A stretch of 64,000 nt of DNA from Chamaesiphon minutus PCC 6605 (GTDB lineage: Bacteria > Cyanobacteriota > Cyanobacteriia > Cyanobacteriales > Chamaesiphonaceae), in NCBI RefSeq assembly GCF_000317145.1, contig NC_019697.1:5034886-5098885 (forward strand), in the 5' to 3' direction. Below the pieces are notes generated by a model that was not told where the DNA came from, ran no database searches, and saw nothing but the letters and a program-made list of their open reading frames with translations. The stretch's first letter is position 1, and each line of letters opens with the position of its first letter. Shown here in pieces: positions 1 through 7,603 of this stretch. Both the position numbers and the translations under genes were made by a program.

Positions 1-522
1 ACCAGCAGGAATGGTAAATCTTAGCGATGTAACAACTCGGTCTAACTCACCTTTTGCGTTCGGTTCTAGCCGAGAAATCTCCACGTCTCGCACGCAGCCT
101 AGCAGAGCATCATTAAATTCGATCCCTAAATCGACATATAAGTCTTCTCCACGCGAAGGCGATTTAGGAATTTTAGTTTCTGGATCGATCTTTACATCAT
201 TGCGTTTTTGTTCTTTTGCTGGCGATGCAACGAGCAAACAAAGATACAAGTCTCCTGGTTTACCCCCATATCTACAAGCATCACCTTGTCCCTTCAATCT
301 CAATTTACTACCATGATTTGTGCCCGCAGGAATATTAACGTTGAGCGACTTAACAACTTGTTCTAATTTCCCATCCTCTGTCATCCCTAGTCGAGAAATC
401 CTAATTCTTTGCTCGCAGCCTCGAATCGCATCATCACATCCGATCGTCAGATCGAGTCGTAAATCTTCACCAAAAGTATCGCCTTGTTCTACTTGCTGAA
501 TTTCTGTATTTAATAACAGCAT
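1..522 (-). CDS. Tandem DnaJ C-terminal-domain protein without J domain (partial, runs off left edge)
   Basis: Seen: an uninterrupted minus-strand frame that leaves the window at base 1, so the C-terminus is missing. It holds two copies of a DnaJ/CbpA-like peptide-binding module. Copy one carries GEDLRLDLTIG and GGKPGDLYL; copy two begins SRGEDLYVDLGIEFNDALLG and reaches the FTIPAG motif at the window edge. No J domain (HPD) and no zinc-finger CxxCxG repeats are present. Family knowledge: such domains hold unfolded clients and normally hand them to DnaK. The ATG at 522 is chosen; an in-frame ATG at 561 lies inside a perfect palindrome and is a possible alternative. It lies downstream of, and is related to, the DnaJ-CTD gene at 1835-2353, from which it is separated by an IS982-type element. 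It may be the continuation of that gene or a tandem paralogue. Confidence 0.7.
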   Translation of the reverse strand, partial: MLLLNTEIQQVEQGDTFGEDLRLDLTIGCDDAIRGCEQRIRISRLGMTEDGKLEQVVKSLNVNIPAGTNHGSKLRLKGQGDACRYGGKPGDLYLCLLVASPAKEQKRNDVKIDPETKIPKSPSRGEDLYVDLGIEFNDALLGCVRDVEISRLEPNAKGELDRVVTSLRFTIPAG

Positions 523-543
523 TTTTGACAAGTCTCGATTAAC

Positions 544-578
544 CTGAGTTCGATGAGGCATAGCCTCATCGAACTCAG
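544..578. repeat. Perfect 16-bp palindrome
   Basis: Arms CTGAGTTCGATGAGGC (544-559) and its exact complement (563-578) around ATA. The right half (about 555-578) recurs at 1856-1880 on the other side of the IS982-type transposase, in the same orientation. There the left arm is only 8 bp. The two copies may mark the junctions of an insertion or be a small mobile repeat. Confidence 0.7.
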
Positions 579-634
579 ATGTGACAACATGTTCAGCTTA
601 ATAGCAAATTTTATGTAAATTTTGGCACGATAAA

Positions 635-1649
635 ACCCATCATTAAGATGATTAATGATTGAAAATATTGAGTTAAGTTAATAAATAAATAATCGGCTAA
701 ATAGGAACAATACTAAAGAAGTTTTGAGCAGGCTCATCTAGCTTCAAACTCGGCTTTTTAGGTTGATGAGTATAAGCAATTAATGCTGTAATCAGATTTA
801 GCATGAAATTATGCAAGCTCCGATGGCGAGAATGGACTAAATAACAAATATTTTTTAACTGGTCATTTACCGTTTCAATCAGCGAGCGTTTCCGAAGTGA
901 TATTTTGTCATCCATCAAGATGAGCTTGTTTTTCATATTAGATTTTAGTGGCGTAATTAGCTGCAATCCTTTATTTAATAATTCTTCAAATAGTTCTTTC
1001 TTAATATATCCTTTGTCTCCAAATATTTTTCCTGATATTCCCTGTGTCATTGATGGCAAATGTGTGCGGTCATCGACATTGCCAGGTGTGATTTTGCAGC
1101 TTAATATCTCTCCGCAATCATTAATAATTAAATGAAGCTTGAATCCAAAGTACCATCCCATAGAACTCTTACTCAGCTTGGCAGTTTCTTTGAAAACCTT
1201 ATTTCTTTTAATTCTTTTTGGGTGACAAACTGGAATAGCCGTGCTATCCACGAAACTAATTCCAGTCACCTTACCTTGACGAGAGTTGAGATAATAAAGG
1301 CAAGCTATTAAAACATTTGGCATCAACTCCACCATTCTATTGTAACTAACCAACTTTGGAAAATAATCAGTTAAGTTTTGACAAACATTTTTGAGGTAAT
1401 AATCCTTAAATGTTCGATAGCTTGACTGATGGAAATGAATAGAAATAGTCATGACCTCGCTCAGTGATAGGCCGCAGCGTTTTGGTAAGCTATTACCGTT
1501 GGCAGGGAAAGATATTGATGAAAAAGTTGCTAGCCAATCTTGGCAGAAATCATCTATTTCACAAAATAGTTCGGTTAAGTCCATCATCTAAGTGTGGTTT
1601 TCTAATATATATATTAATTTAACCAGAATCAGAGATTATACATAAGGGT
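635..1649 (-). mobile_element. IS982-family element (ends tentative)
   Basis: The transposase at 697-1587 fixes the family. Ends are guessed from ACCC at 635-638 and GGGT at 1646-1649, which would give about 1015 bp, the usual size for IS982 elements. The inverted match beyond ACCC is weak and no target duplication is obvious, so the boundaries should be treated as provisional. Confidence 0.35.
697..1587 (-). CDS. IS982-family transposase
   Basis: Length 296 aa, typical for IS982-family DDE transposases. Visible signatures: an N-terminal helical region, then the first catalytic Asp in SFVDSTAIPVCHPKR, the block GWYFGFKLHLIINDCGE, the second Asp in the region of TPGNVDDR/GDKGYIKK, and the catalytic Glu in LIETVNDQLKNI. 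The frame is open with no internal stop, so the enzyme looks intact. It cuts and pastes its own element. It is AT-rich and has no GCGATCGC sites, unlike neighbouring housekeeping genes, which fits recent arrival. It separates two DnaJ-CTD reading frames. Confidence 0.9.
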   Translation of the reverse strand: MMDLTELFCEIDDFCQDWLATFSSISFPANGNSLPKRCGLSLSEVMTISIHFHQSSYRTFKDYYLKNVCQNLTDYFPKLVSYNRMVELMPNVLIACLYYLNSRQGKVTGISFVDSTAIPVCHPKRIKRNKVFKETAKLSKSSMGWYFGFKLHLIINDCGEILSCKITPGNVDDRTHLPSMTQGISGKIFGDKGYIKKELFEELLNKGLQLITPLKSNMKNKLILMDDKISLRKRSLIETVNDQLKNICYLVHSRHRSLHNFMLNLITALIAYTHQPKKPSLKLDEPAQNFFSIVPI

Positions 1650-1746
1650 TGCAATGCTATTTGTACTTTTATTTGCCGACCGCTCCTCAGAACTTTTAAT
1701 AACTTATTAATTGTTAATTATTTGTAATTATCGATCGACGTTTTAC

Positions 1747-1793
1747 TTCCAAGTCATTATCAATAATCAAAGCTTATTGATAATGACTTGGAA
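1747..1793. other. Perfect 20-bp hairpin
   Basis: Arms 1747-1766 and 1774-1793 are exact complements around a 7-nt loop (TCAAAGC). The stem is AT-rich and has no T-run on either side, so it is not a standard intrinsic terminator. It lies between the IS982 transposase start and the end of the DnaJ-CTD gene. Confidence 0.75.
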
Positions 1794-1834
1794 ATATCTC
1801 ATTTTAATAATTGATGTTTATGACTCAAGCACAG

Positions 1835-2353
1835 TCAGAGACTTGATTTGATGATGAGGCACAGCCTCATCGAACTCAGGTGATTAAAGTTATCGGAAGC
1901 TACTTTGATGTTGGTAAAAATATCATTATTTAGCTCGTTATACTTTCGATCTTTGTCATCTTCGGGGATAACTAATACAATAAACAAGTCTCCTGGCTTA
2001 CCACCATGTTTGCTAGCATCACCCTGTTCTTTTAGTTTTAATGTACTTTCATGACCTTGCCCTTTGGGAATTGTGAATTTTAGTACTCTAGTTACTGTGT
2101 TTAATTCACCATTTGTCGTGACTTCTAACCTCCGAATCCTAATTTCTTGTTTAGAGCCTAGCATGGCATCATTAAAACAGAGCGAAAGATTATAATATAA
2201 ATCCTTCCCCCGTGGAACTTCCGGCATCTCTTTCCCTTGAAAGCCTTGCAGGAAAGCATTGAAAATTTCAGTCTTTAGTTGCTCTCCATCTAAAATATCT
2301 GAAGCTTTTTTAAAATCCTTGGCAATTTTATCAAAGTCAAAAGGATTAAACAT
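1835..2353 (-). CDS. DnaJ C-terminal-domain protein without J domain (probably truncated)
   Basis: Length 172 aa. After a short N-terminal segment (MFNPFDFDKIAKDF...) residues 48-133 match one DnaJ/CbpA substrate-binding module: GKDLYYNLSLCFNDAMLG, EIRIRRLE, FTIPKGQGHE and GGKPGDLFIVLVIPEDD. There is no J domain and no zinc finger. The last residues (about 155 onward) are encoded by the GATGAGGC...GCCTCATC repeat and look like readout of non-native sequence, which suggests the gene was cut by a nearby insertion. It starts 39 bp after the TPR membrane gene, so it probably belongs to the operon headed by the AAA+ ATPase. Inferred role: client binding in a chaperone-like module. Confidence 0.7.
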   Translation of the reverse strand: MFNPFDFDKIAKDFKKASDILDGEQLKTEIFNAFLQGFQGKEMPEVPRGKDLYYNLSLCFNDAMLGSKQEIRIRRLEVTTNGELNTVTRVLKFTIPKGQGHESTLKLKEQGDASKHGGKPGDLFIVLVIPEDDKDRKYNELNNDIFTNIKVASDNFNHLSSMRLCLIIKSSL

Positions 2354-2392
2354 TATAGTTATTGCTAATTATTAATTACGCTTGTTCGTTTT

Positions 2393-3220
2393 TTAATCTT
2401 TTATTATATAACGACGCATTAGAAAGAATAAAGTTATTATCAGAGCAGGTAAGCAAAACCACAACAATAAAGTCAAAAATTTAATTATGAATACTGGTAA
2501 AATACTCCAATTCAAGCCAATTAGTGAAATAATTAATAATCCACTCCAAAATAACTTGATTATTAAAGCTGAACTGGAAATCAAGTATTTACGATAATGA
2601 GGATTAAACCAGATTCTAAATTCTGTGTAAGTTCCCTCTATCATGATAACTAAACCTACCATTGTTGCTCCTAAAGAAATCCCAGTTGGATATATCTGTA
2701 AGCCCCAAATATTATAGAAACAAAAATTTTCTTCAAAAACTAACAAGTTTTTTATTAAGTACAAAATAGAGCTGATATGCTCTGGATTAATTGCCAAACT
2801 TTTTCTAGAAGCTTCAACTCCTTTTTCTAGGAATTTTTTCCTTTTTTCATGTGTAAGATTGTGAGAACATCCTCGCAGCCAGTAAAGCTCGGATAAGGAC
2901 GCATAAAAATCTGGGCACTCTGGATTTAACTCGATCGCTTCAGATAGATATTCTTCAGCCGGATCTAGTTGCTGCAATCGGATATACAGAAAACCTAAAA
3001 CCCAATATGGATAAGGATTTTCTGGTACTAACTCGATCGCTTTTTTGGCGGACTCGATTGCCTCATCATGGCGGGAAAGATCGAATAAACACATTGCCAG
3101 CATCGTATGAGCGCGTGCATCATCTGGGTTTTCGCTCAGGTGTTTGCGAATTTCTTGCTCAGATCGCTCGAATCGATTGCTACCCATCAAAATCCAAGCG
3201 CGATCGAGTGTTTTATCCAT
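2393..3220 (-). CDS. TPR protein with C-terminal membrane segments
   Basis: Length 275 aa. Residues about 1-150 are tetratricopeptide repeats, for example DDARAHTMLAMCLFDLSRHD, NPYPYWVLGFLYIRLQQLDP and a third copy starting CPDFYASLSELYWLRG. From about residue 185 there are three or four hydrophobic stretches (LGATMVGLVIMIEG, LIIKLFWSGLLIISLIGL, FIIKFLTLLLWFCLPALIIT), so it is a membrane protein with a soluble TPR scaffold. It sits 42 bp after the AAA+ gene and 39 bp before the DnaJ-CTD gene, consistent with co-transcription. Specific function is not known; it could recruit the ATPase to the membrane. Confidence 0.75.
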   Translation of the reverse strand: MDKTLDRAWILMGSNRFERSEQEIRKHLSENPDDARAHTMLAMCLFDLSRHDEAIESAKKAIELVPENPYPYWVLGFLYIRLQQLDPAEEYLSEAIELNPECPDFYASLSELYWLRGCSHNLTHEKRKKFLEKGVEASRKSLAINPEHISSILYLIKNLLVFEENFCFYNIWGLQIYPTGISLGATMVGLVIMIEGTYTEFRIWFNPHYRKYLISSSALIIKLFWSGLLIISLIGLNWSILPVFIIKFLTLLLWFCLPALIITLFFLMRRYIIKD

Positions 3221-3262
3221 AACTTTTTATACGGTTTTAAATTTGATATTGCGAAGTCTAAA

Positions 3263-4567
3263 TTACATCTTCAGATATTTCAAAATCTCATCATAATTAC
3301 CATCCTGATTGGCATGGATGGCATAATTCCGAGCCGTCCTAAACCACTCGCGCGTAGAAGGTTTCACCCCACTGGCTGCTGTCGCTAAATCCTTCGTAGT
3401 TAACGGCTCAGGAATACCTGTTTTCATCGCTGCTTGGAGCTTCTTCTCCACCGCTAGATCTACTACCAGCTTCAAATCCGATCCAGAACAGCCATCTGTC
3501 TTCTGAGCGAGGAATTGATAGTCGAGATCGGAGATCGGCTTGCCCTGACACAGCAGGCGCAGAATGCTGGCACGCGCGGCGGCATCTGGGGGTGGTACGA
3601 AGAGGATGCGATCGAATCTGCCAGGGCGACGGAAGGCGGTATCTAAGTGCCAAGGCGCATTAGTCGCGGCGAGAATTAATACGCATTCATTGGAATATTG
3701 CACCCCATCTAATTCGGTGAGAAATTGATTGATGAGTTGTTTGCCGCTACTTTGGCGCAGATCCGCACGACTGGCGGCGAGGGCATCGACTTCATCGAAG
3801 AATAAAACGGAGGGCTGATTGCGGCGCGCTCGATCGAATAATTGATGCAGATTTTTCTCGCTATTACCGATCCACATATCCAGAATGTCATTCAAACCGA
3901 CGGGAATAAACCCAGCCCGAATTTCGCCTGCTGTCGCTCTGGCTAAATGGGTTTTACCGCATCCAGGCGGGCCGTATAATAGAATGCCACCCCCGATCGA
4001 TTTACCGTAGGCACGATACATATCGGCATGGGTAAGCGGATAAATAATCTTCAGGCGAATTTCTTCTTTCACCGTTTCCATTCCACCCACATCTTCAAAG
4101 CAAATAGTCGATTTCTCGATGCCTTCGGGAGATGGTGTGTCAGGCTCGAAGCTCTCAGCATGTTTGACACCCAATCGATCGACTAATTCCGAATCCTGTA
4201 AGCTGGGATCTTGAGAAATCGCTTTGCGAAATTGTTGAGCGGCGGTATGTGAGTCACCCGATCTCATCAGTAACCGCGCGTGTAGAGTTAAGATCGTCGC
4301 CGAAGTCTCACCCCGATCGAGTAAATCTTCGATAATTACTAATGCGGCGGAATCTTTCTCCTCCTGATAAAAGGCTCTCGCCAAACCCAGTTTGAGATCG
4401 AGATTGGCTGGTGCGAGGGCTAATGCTTGCTGAAATTCGATCGCCGCCGCCGCCGCTTCACCCCGATTGAGCAATGTATCGGCGATATGTTGGCGCAGCG
4501 GGATATTATCGGGGGAAAATTTGAGGGCTTCCCGTAAGGCTAGCAATGGATCGTTGGAATTAGTCAT
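3263..4567 (-). CDS. TPR-AAA+ ATPase, CDC48/VCP-like module
   Basis: Length 434 aa from the ATG at 4567. Residues 1-125 are TPR-like repeats. The AAA+ domain (about 155-400) shows Walker A GPPGCGKT (199-206), Walker B VLFFDEVDA (254-262), sensor-1 ATNAPW and the arginine-finger region RRPGRFDR (313-320). Family knowledge: such ATPases thread or remodel proteins as hexamers. The frame is open upstream to 4675, but that extension is encoded by the left end of an IS1182-type element, so M37 of the longer frame is preferred. The IS inserted only about 30 bp upstream of the start and probably removed or replaced the native promoter. First gene of a leftward cluster with a TPR membrane protein and DnaJ-CTD proteins. 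Confidence 0.85.
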   Translation of the reverse strand: MTNSNDPLLALREALKFSPDNIPLRQHIADTLLNRGEAAAAAIEFQQALALAPANLDLKLGLARAFYQEEKDSAALVIIEDLLDRGETSATILTLHARLLMRSGDSHTAAQQFRKAISQDPSLQDSELVDRLGVKHAESFEPDTPSPEGIEKSTICFEDVGGMETVKEEIRLKIIYPLTHADMYRAYGKSIGGGILLYGPPGCGKTHLARATAGEIRAGFIPVGLNDILDMWIGNSEKNLHQLFDRARRNQPSVLFFDEVDALAASRADLRQSSGKQLINQFLTELDGVQYSNECVLILAATNAPWHLDTAFRRPGRFDRILFVPPPDAAARASILRLLCQGKPISDLDYQFLAQKTDGCSGSDLKLVVDLAVEKKLQAAMKTGIPEPLTTKDLATAASGVKPSTREWFRTARNYAIHANQDGNYDEILKYLKM

Positions 4568-4658
4568 GCTGGATAGCGGCAAAATAGCACTATCTCTAGC
4601 AGCCTGTCGGAGATAAGATTTTTCGGTTAGGATCGGGAGACTACTAAGGGTAAAACGA

Positions 4659-5477
4659 TTGGTGCGGAAATTCAAAACGGTAGATTACGAGGCAATGCTA
4701 AAACAAACAGTGAGTATCGAAGAATGCTTGCCACCAGACCATCTTGCCCGATTTGTAGTGCAAACGATCGCTCAACTCGACCTCAGTAGTATTTATAGTG
4801 CATATGGAGCCAAGGGTGGAACACCAATTGCACCAGAAATTTTGTTAGGAATGCTTGTATACGGTTACGCGACTGGAATCTTTAGTTCGCGAGGATTGGA
4901 AAAAGCGAGCTACGAATCAATGCCAGTTCGATTTATAGCTGGTAACTTACATCCAGACCATGATACGATTGCCAACTTTAGGAGTAGATTTCTAGAACAG
5001 ATTAAAGAACTATTTGTACAAATATTGGAAATGGCAGTTGCAGCTAATGTATTGAAAGTTGAAGACATTAGTGTTGATGGGACAAAGATTCACGCAGATG
5101 CGTCCAAAAGTAAGGCAGTGAGCCACAAACGTTTAGAAGAAATTCAGATGCAATTACGAACGGAAGTGGAAAAATTGATAAAATTGGGTCAAAAAGCAGA
5201 TGGAATTAAGATAGACAAAGAAGTCGATGTTGTTGCCGAAATTGCGCGGAGGAAGGAGCGATTAGCTCATCTTGAGAAGGCAAAACAAGAATTACATAAT
5301 CGAGCGCAAGAGCAATACGAATTAGACCAGTCTAAATACGTTGAAAAAATGGCAGAACGAGCAGCATATATTGAAAAAACAGGGAAAAAGCCGAGCGGAA
5401 GGGTTCCATCACCCCCTTTTTTGCCATCACCGATCGAGCGCAATACAATTTCACCGATCCTCAATCACGGATCATGA
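4659..5477 (+). CDS. IS1182-family transposase, N-terminal frame
   Basis: Length 272 aa. Starts at TTG 4659 or GTG 4662, with AAGGG upstream at 4646-4650. The DUF772-type N-terminal domain is clear (LPPDHLARFVVQTIAQLDLS, PIAPEILLGMLVYGYATGIF, NLHPDHDTIANFRSRF), followed by the first catalytic Asp in EDISVDGTKIHADASKS and a long charged coiled-coil insertion. After about residue 250 the frame no longer matches the family. The correct continuation lies in the -1 frame, reached through the homopolymer at 5417-5422. Together with the next frame it forms a full-size (about 460 aa) transposase; either it is made by programmed frameshifting or the gene is broken. Confidence 0.85.
   Translation: MVRKFKTVDYEAMLKQTVSIEECLPPDHLARFVVQTIAQLDLSSIYSAYGAKGGTPIAPEILLGMLVYGYATGIFSSRGLEKASYESMPVRFIAGNLHPDHDTIANFRSRFLEQIKELFVQILEMAVAANVLKVEDISVDGTKIHADASKSKAVSHKRLEEIQMQLRTEVEKLIKLGQKADGIKIDKEVDVVAEIARRKERLAHLEKAKQELHNRAQEQYELDQSKYVEKMAERAAYIEKTGKKPSGRVPSPPFLPSPIERNTISPILNHGS
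5417..5423 (+). other. TTTTTTG slippery heptamer (possible -1 frameshift site)
   Basis: In the zero frame the bases read CCT TTT TTG. Slipping back by one gives CCT TTT TTT GCC ATC ACC GAT, which runs straight into the family sequence DRAQYNFTDPQSRIMKNSG. The X-XXY-YYZ pattern is the classic bacterial -1 slip site. A one-base indel in the T-run would look the same. Confidence 0.55.
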
Positions 5478-6040
5478 AAAATAGTGGTAACAAAGGCTTT
5501 GACCAGCATTATAATGGTCAGATTGCGATCGAGCATCAAGCTTTATTAATTATTTCCAACACTCTATCCAATCATCCTAATGACCAACTTGATGCACTAC
5601 CAACTGTCGATGCGATCGATCGTAGAGTCGGCAAGCCCAAGCGAGCAGCATTAGATACTGGCTACTTCAGCGTGACTAATATTGAGGGTTTGGAGACACG
5701 TCAAATTGAGCCATACATAGCTACCGGGCGGCATTCTCATCAGGATTATTGGCAAACTATATTGTCACAACAACCAGATCCACCAGTGGCAGCGGCAACA
5801 CTGAAAGCACAGATGGCATACAAGCTGCAAACCGATGAAGGAAGAGCATTTTATCGGTTACGAAAGTGTACCGTCGAACCGATTATTGGTATTATCAAAG
5901 AAACAATAGGGTTTCGCCAGTTCTCTTTAAGAGGCTTGACCAAAGCAGCCGGAGAATGGAATCTTGTCTGCCTCGCCTACAATTTCAGACGTTTGCATCG
6001 ATTAATGGGGATTAAATGTGTTTCTCCGACAGGCTGCTAG
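5474..6040 (+). CDS. IS1182-family transposase, C-terminal frame
   Basis: Length 188 aa as an independent frame (MKNSGNKGFDQHYNGQIAIE), but its open frame extends upstream into the slip site at 5417-5423. Carries the second catalytic Asp in AALDTGYFS and the Glu in VEPIIGIIKETIGFRQFSLRG, so the DDE triad is complete only in the fused product. Overlaps the upstream frame by 4 nt (ATGA at 5474). Its stop codon is formed at the element boundary. Confidence 0.85.
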   Translation: MKNSGNKGFDQHYNGQIAIEHQALLIISNTLSNHPNDQLDALPTVDAIDRRVGKPKRAALDTGYFSVTNIEGLETRQIEPYIATGRHSHQDYWQTILSQQPDPPVAAATLKAQMAYKLQTDEGRAFYRLRKCTVEPIIGIIKETIGFRQFSLRGLTKAAGEWNLVCLAYNFRRLHRLMGIKCVSPTGC

Positions 6041-6160
6041 ACTACCCATCTCGATCGAGTTAATTTCAGTTCTGGCGTAATGTCAGGAAAATAGATTGGG
6101 GCGATGATTTGGTACGGGTGGTGAAGCAACAGTGCGGGTTACAGCCGATTTATTTGTGAA

Positions 6161-6187
6161 CTACCCGACTCTCACCCTATCGGGTAG
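6161..6187 (-). other. Right-end hairpin of the TnpB element
   Basis: CTACCCGA at 6161-6168 pairs with TCGGGTAG at 6180-6187. It overlaps the 3' end of tnpB. Family knowledge: IS200/IS605 right ends carry such hairpins, and the guide (omega) RNA of TnpB is transcribed from this side and ends at the element boundary. The exact RNA ends cannot be read here. Confidence 0.5.
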
Positions 6188-7379
6188 AGAGCGGGCTTCC
6201 AGCTTCGCGGGGAACAGCGTCCGACAAGACCGAAATCTTGCCACCACGACTTACATCCCCTCCACTGGCAGCAGCACTAGTTCCTAATGCCAAAAACCGC
6301 AAGGCTTCATCTCTGATGTTTTTTGCCGCATTTACGTCGCGATCGTTTCGAGATTTACATTTAGGGCAATCCCAATGACGAACATCCAATGGCATCTCAG
6401 ATACTTTGTACAGACAATTATTGCAAGTCTTAGAGCTAGGGAAAAATCGGTCAACCTCAATATAGGTTTTCCCATCTTTCTCGGCTTTGTACTTGAGCAT
6501 TGTTCCGAGCATCCCCCACCCAGCATCGCTAATTGCTTTGGCTAGACAGTGGTTGCGTACCATACCTTTGACATTTAGATCTTCTACTGCAATAACTTGG
6601 TTTTCGTCTACTATCTTGCGGGATAGTTTGTGCAGAAAATCTTCACGAACGCGCTTGATTTTAGAGTGGACTTTTGCCACTAATCTTCTGGCTTTATGTC
6701 TGGTGCTACTCCCCTTCTGTTTACGACTGAGTTTTTGCTGTTTGCGCTTGAGATTTTTACTATGTTTCTTGAGGTGACGAGGGTTTTTATACTTACTGCC
6801 ATCACTAGTTACACAGAAGTCAATCAAGCCTACATCTACACCAATTGCCTTGCCGTCTGTATTAGTATCTACACTGGGAATGCCGTCATCAACCAAGATA
6901 GAAACAAAATATTTTCCATCTGGGTTTTTAGATACGGTGACAGTCTTTACCGTGCCATCAAAAGTACGATGAATTTTACAATTCACTTCACCAATGATAG
7001 GTAGCTTGATAGACTTGTCGCCGACTTTGACATTCTGAGGATAACTGACAGATTGCCGTCCATGCTTTGATTTGAAGCTAGGAAAACCAGCTTTTTTCTC
7101 AAAGAAGTTTTGATAAGCAACAGATAGGTTTAGAGCTACAACTTGCAAAGACTGCGAGTAAGCACCTTTCTTTAGCCAAGGATATTCTATCTTTAGCTGA
7201 GGCAACAGACCTTGGATCGCACCTCGACTTAGCCCCTTACCAGTAGCCTTGTATGTTTCCTGACAAAGATTTAGGCTGTAATTCCAGAACCAACGCGAAC
7301 AACCAAAAGCACCAGCAAAATATTGCTGCTGTTCGGCTGTTGGGTATAGTCGGAATTTGTAAGCTTGGTACATTATCAT
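6177..7379 (-). CDS. tnpB: TnpB, RNA-guided nuclease of IS200/IS605 type
   Basis: Length 400 aa, full size. N-terminal helix-turn-helix (MYQAYKFRLYPTAEQQQYF), a RuvC-like core with D182 in IGVDVGLIDF, E266 in IAVEDLNVKG and D348 in NDRDVNAAKNI, and a four-cysteine zinc finger C319-C322-C338-C341. All catalytic and zinc ligands are present, so it should be active. Family knowledge: TnpB uses an RNA from the element's right end to cut DNA next to a short target motif, helping the element persist. No TnpA transposase gene is nearby, so this is a lone copy moved in trans or a domesticated one. It lies directly downstream of the IS1182 element. Confidence 0.93.
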   Translation of the reverse strand: MIMYQAYKFRLYPTAEQQQYFAGAFGCSRWFWNYSLNLCQETYKATGKGLSRGAIQGLLPQLKIEYPWLKKGAYSQSLQVVALNLSVAYQNFFEKKAGFPSFKSKHGRQSVSYPQNVKVGDKSIKLPIIGEVNCKIHRTFDGTVKTVTVSKNPDGKYFVSILVDDGIPSVDTNTDGKAIGVDVGLIDFCVTSDGSKYKNPRHLKKHSKNLKRKQQKLSRKQKGSSTRHKARRLVAKVHSKIKRVREDFLHKLSRKIVDENQVIAVEDLNVKGMVRNHCLAKAISDAGWGMLGTMLKYKAEKDGKTYIEVDRFFPSSKTCNNCLYKVSEMPLDVRHWDCPKCKSRNDRDVNAAKNIRDEALRFLALGTSAAASGGDVSRGGKISVLSDAVPREAGSPLSTR

Positions 7380-7603
7380 TAACTAAGGTTGCTGATAATA
7401 TTGTAATGAATATACAAAGAAAAGGCAAGGAAGTTGCTCATCTCCTCATACCCGCTCTCCTTCTCGAAGCAGCGTCGCTTGTCGGGTTTGTCGAGCGGGC
7501 AATCGTCGCTTCGCTCGGCTTTCATCCCGACGCTCATCCGAAACGGATAGAGCGCGGGACTTCCCGCCTGTCCATTAAAAACTGACCTTTCCCCAGAATT
7601 AGC

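Larger units (their letters stand above)
4597..6039 (+). mobile_element. IS1182-family insertion sequence
   Basis: A 17-bp perfect terminal inverted repeat, TAGCAGCCTGTCGGAGA at 4597-4613 and its complement at 6023-6039, encloses a transposase in two overlapping frames. The TA at both tips may be a 2-bp target duplication, in which case the element proper is 4599-6037. Length about 1.44 kb. The stop codon of the second frame (6038-6040) overlaps the right tip. Confidence 0.9.

Noticed and set aside
11-316. Plus-strand 101-aa ORF at the left edge.
   Set aside because: The minus strand encodes two clear DnaJ C-terminal-domain modules across the same bases.
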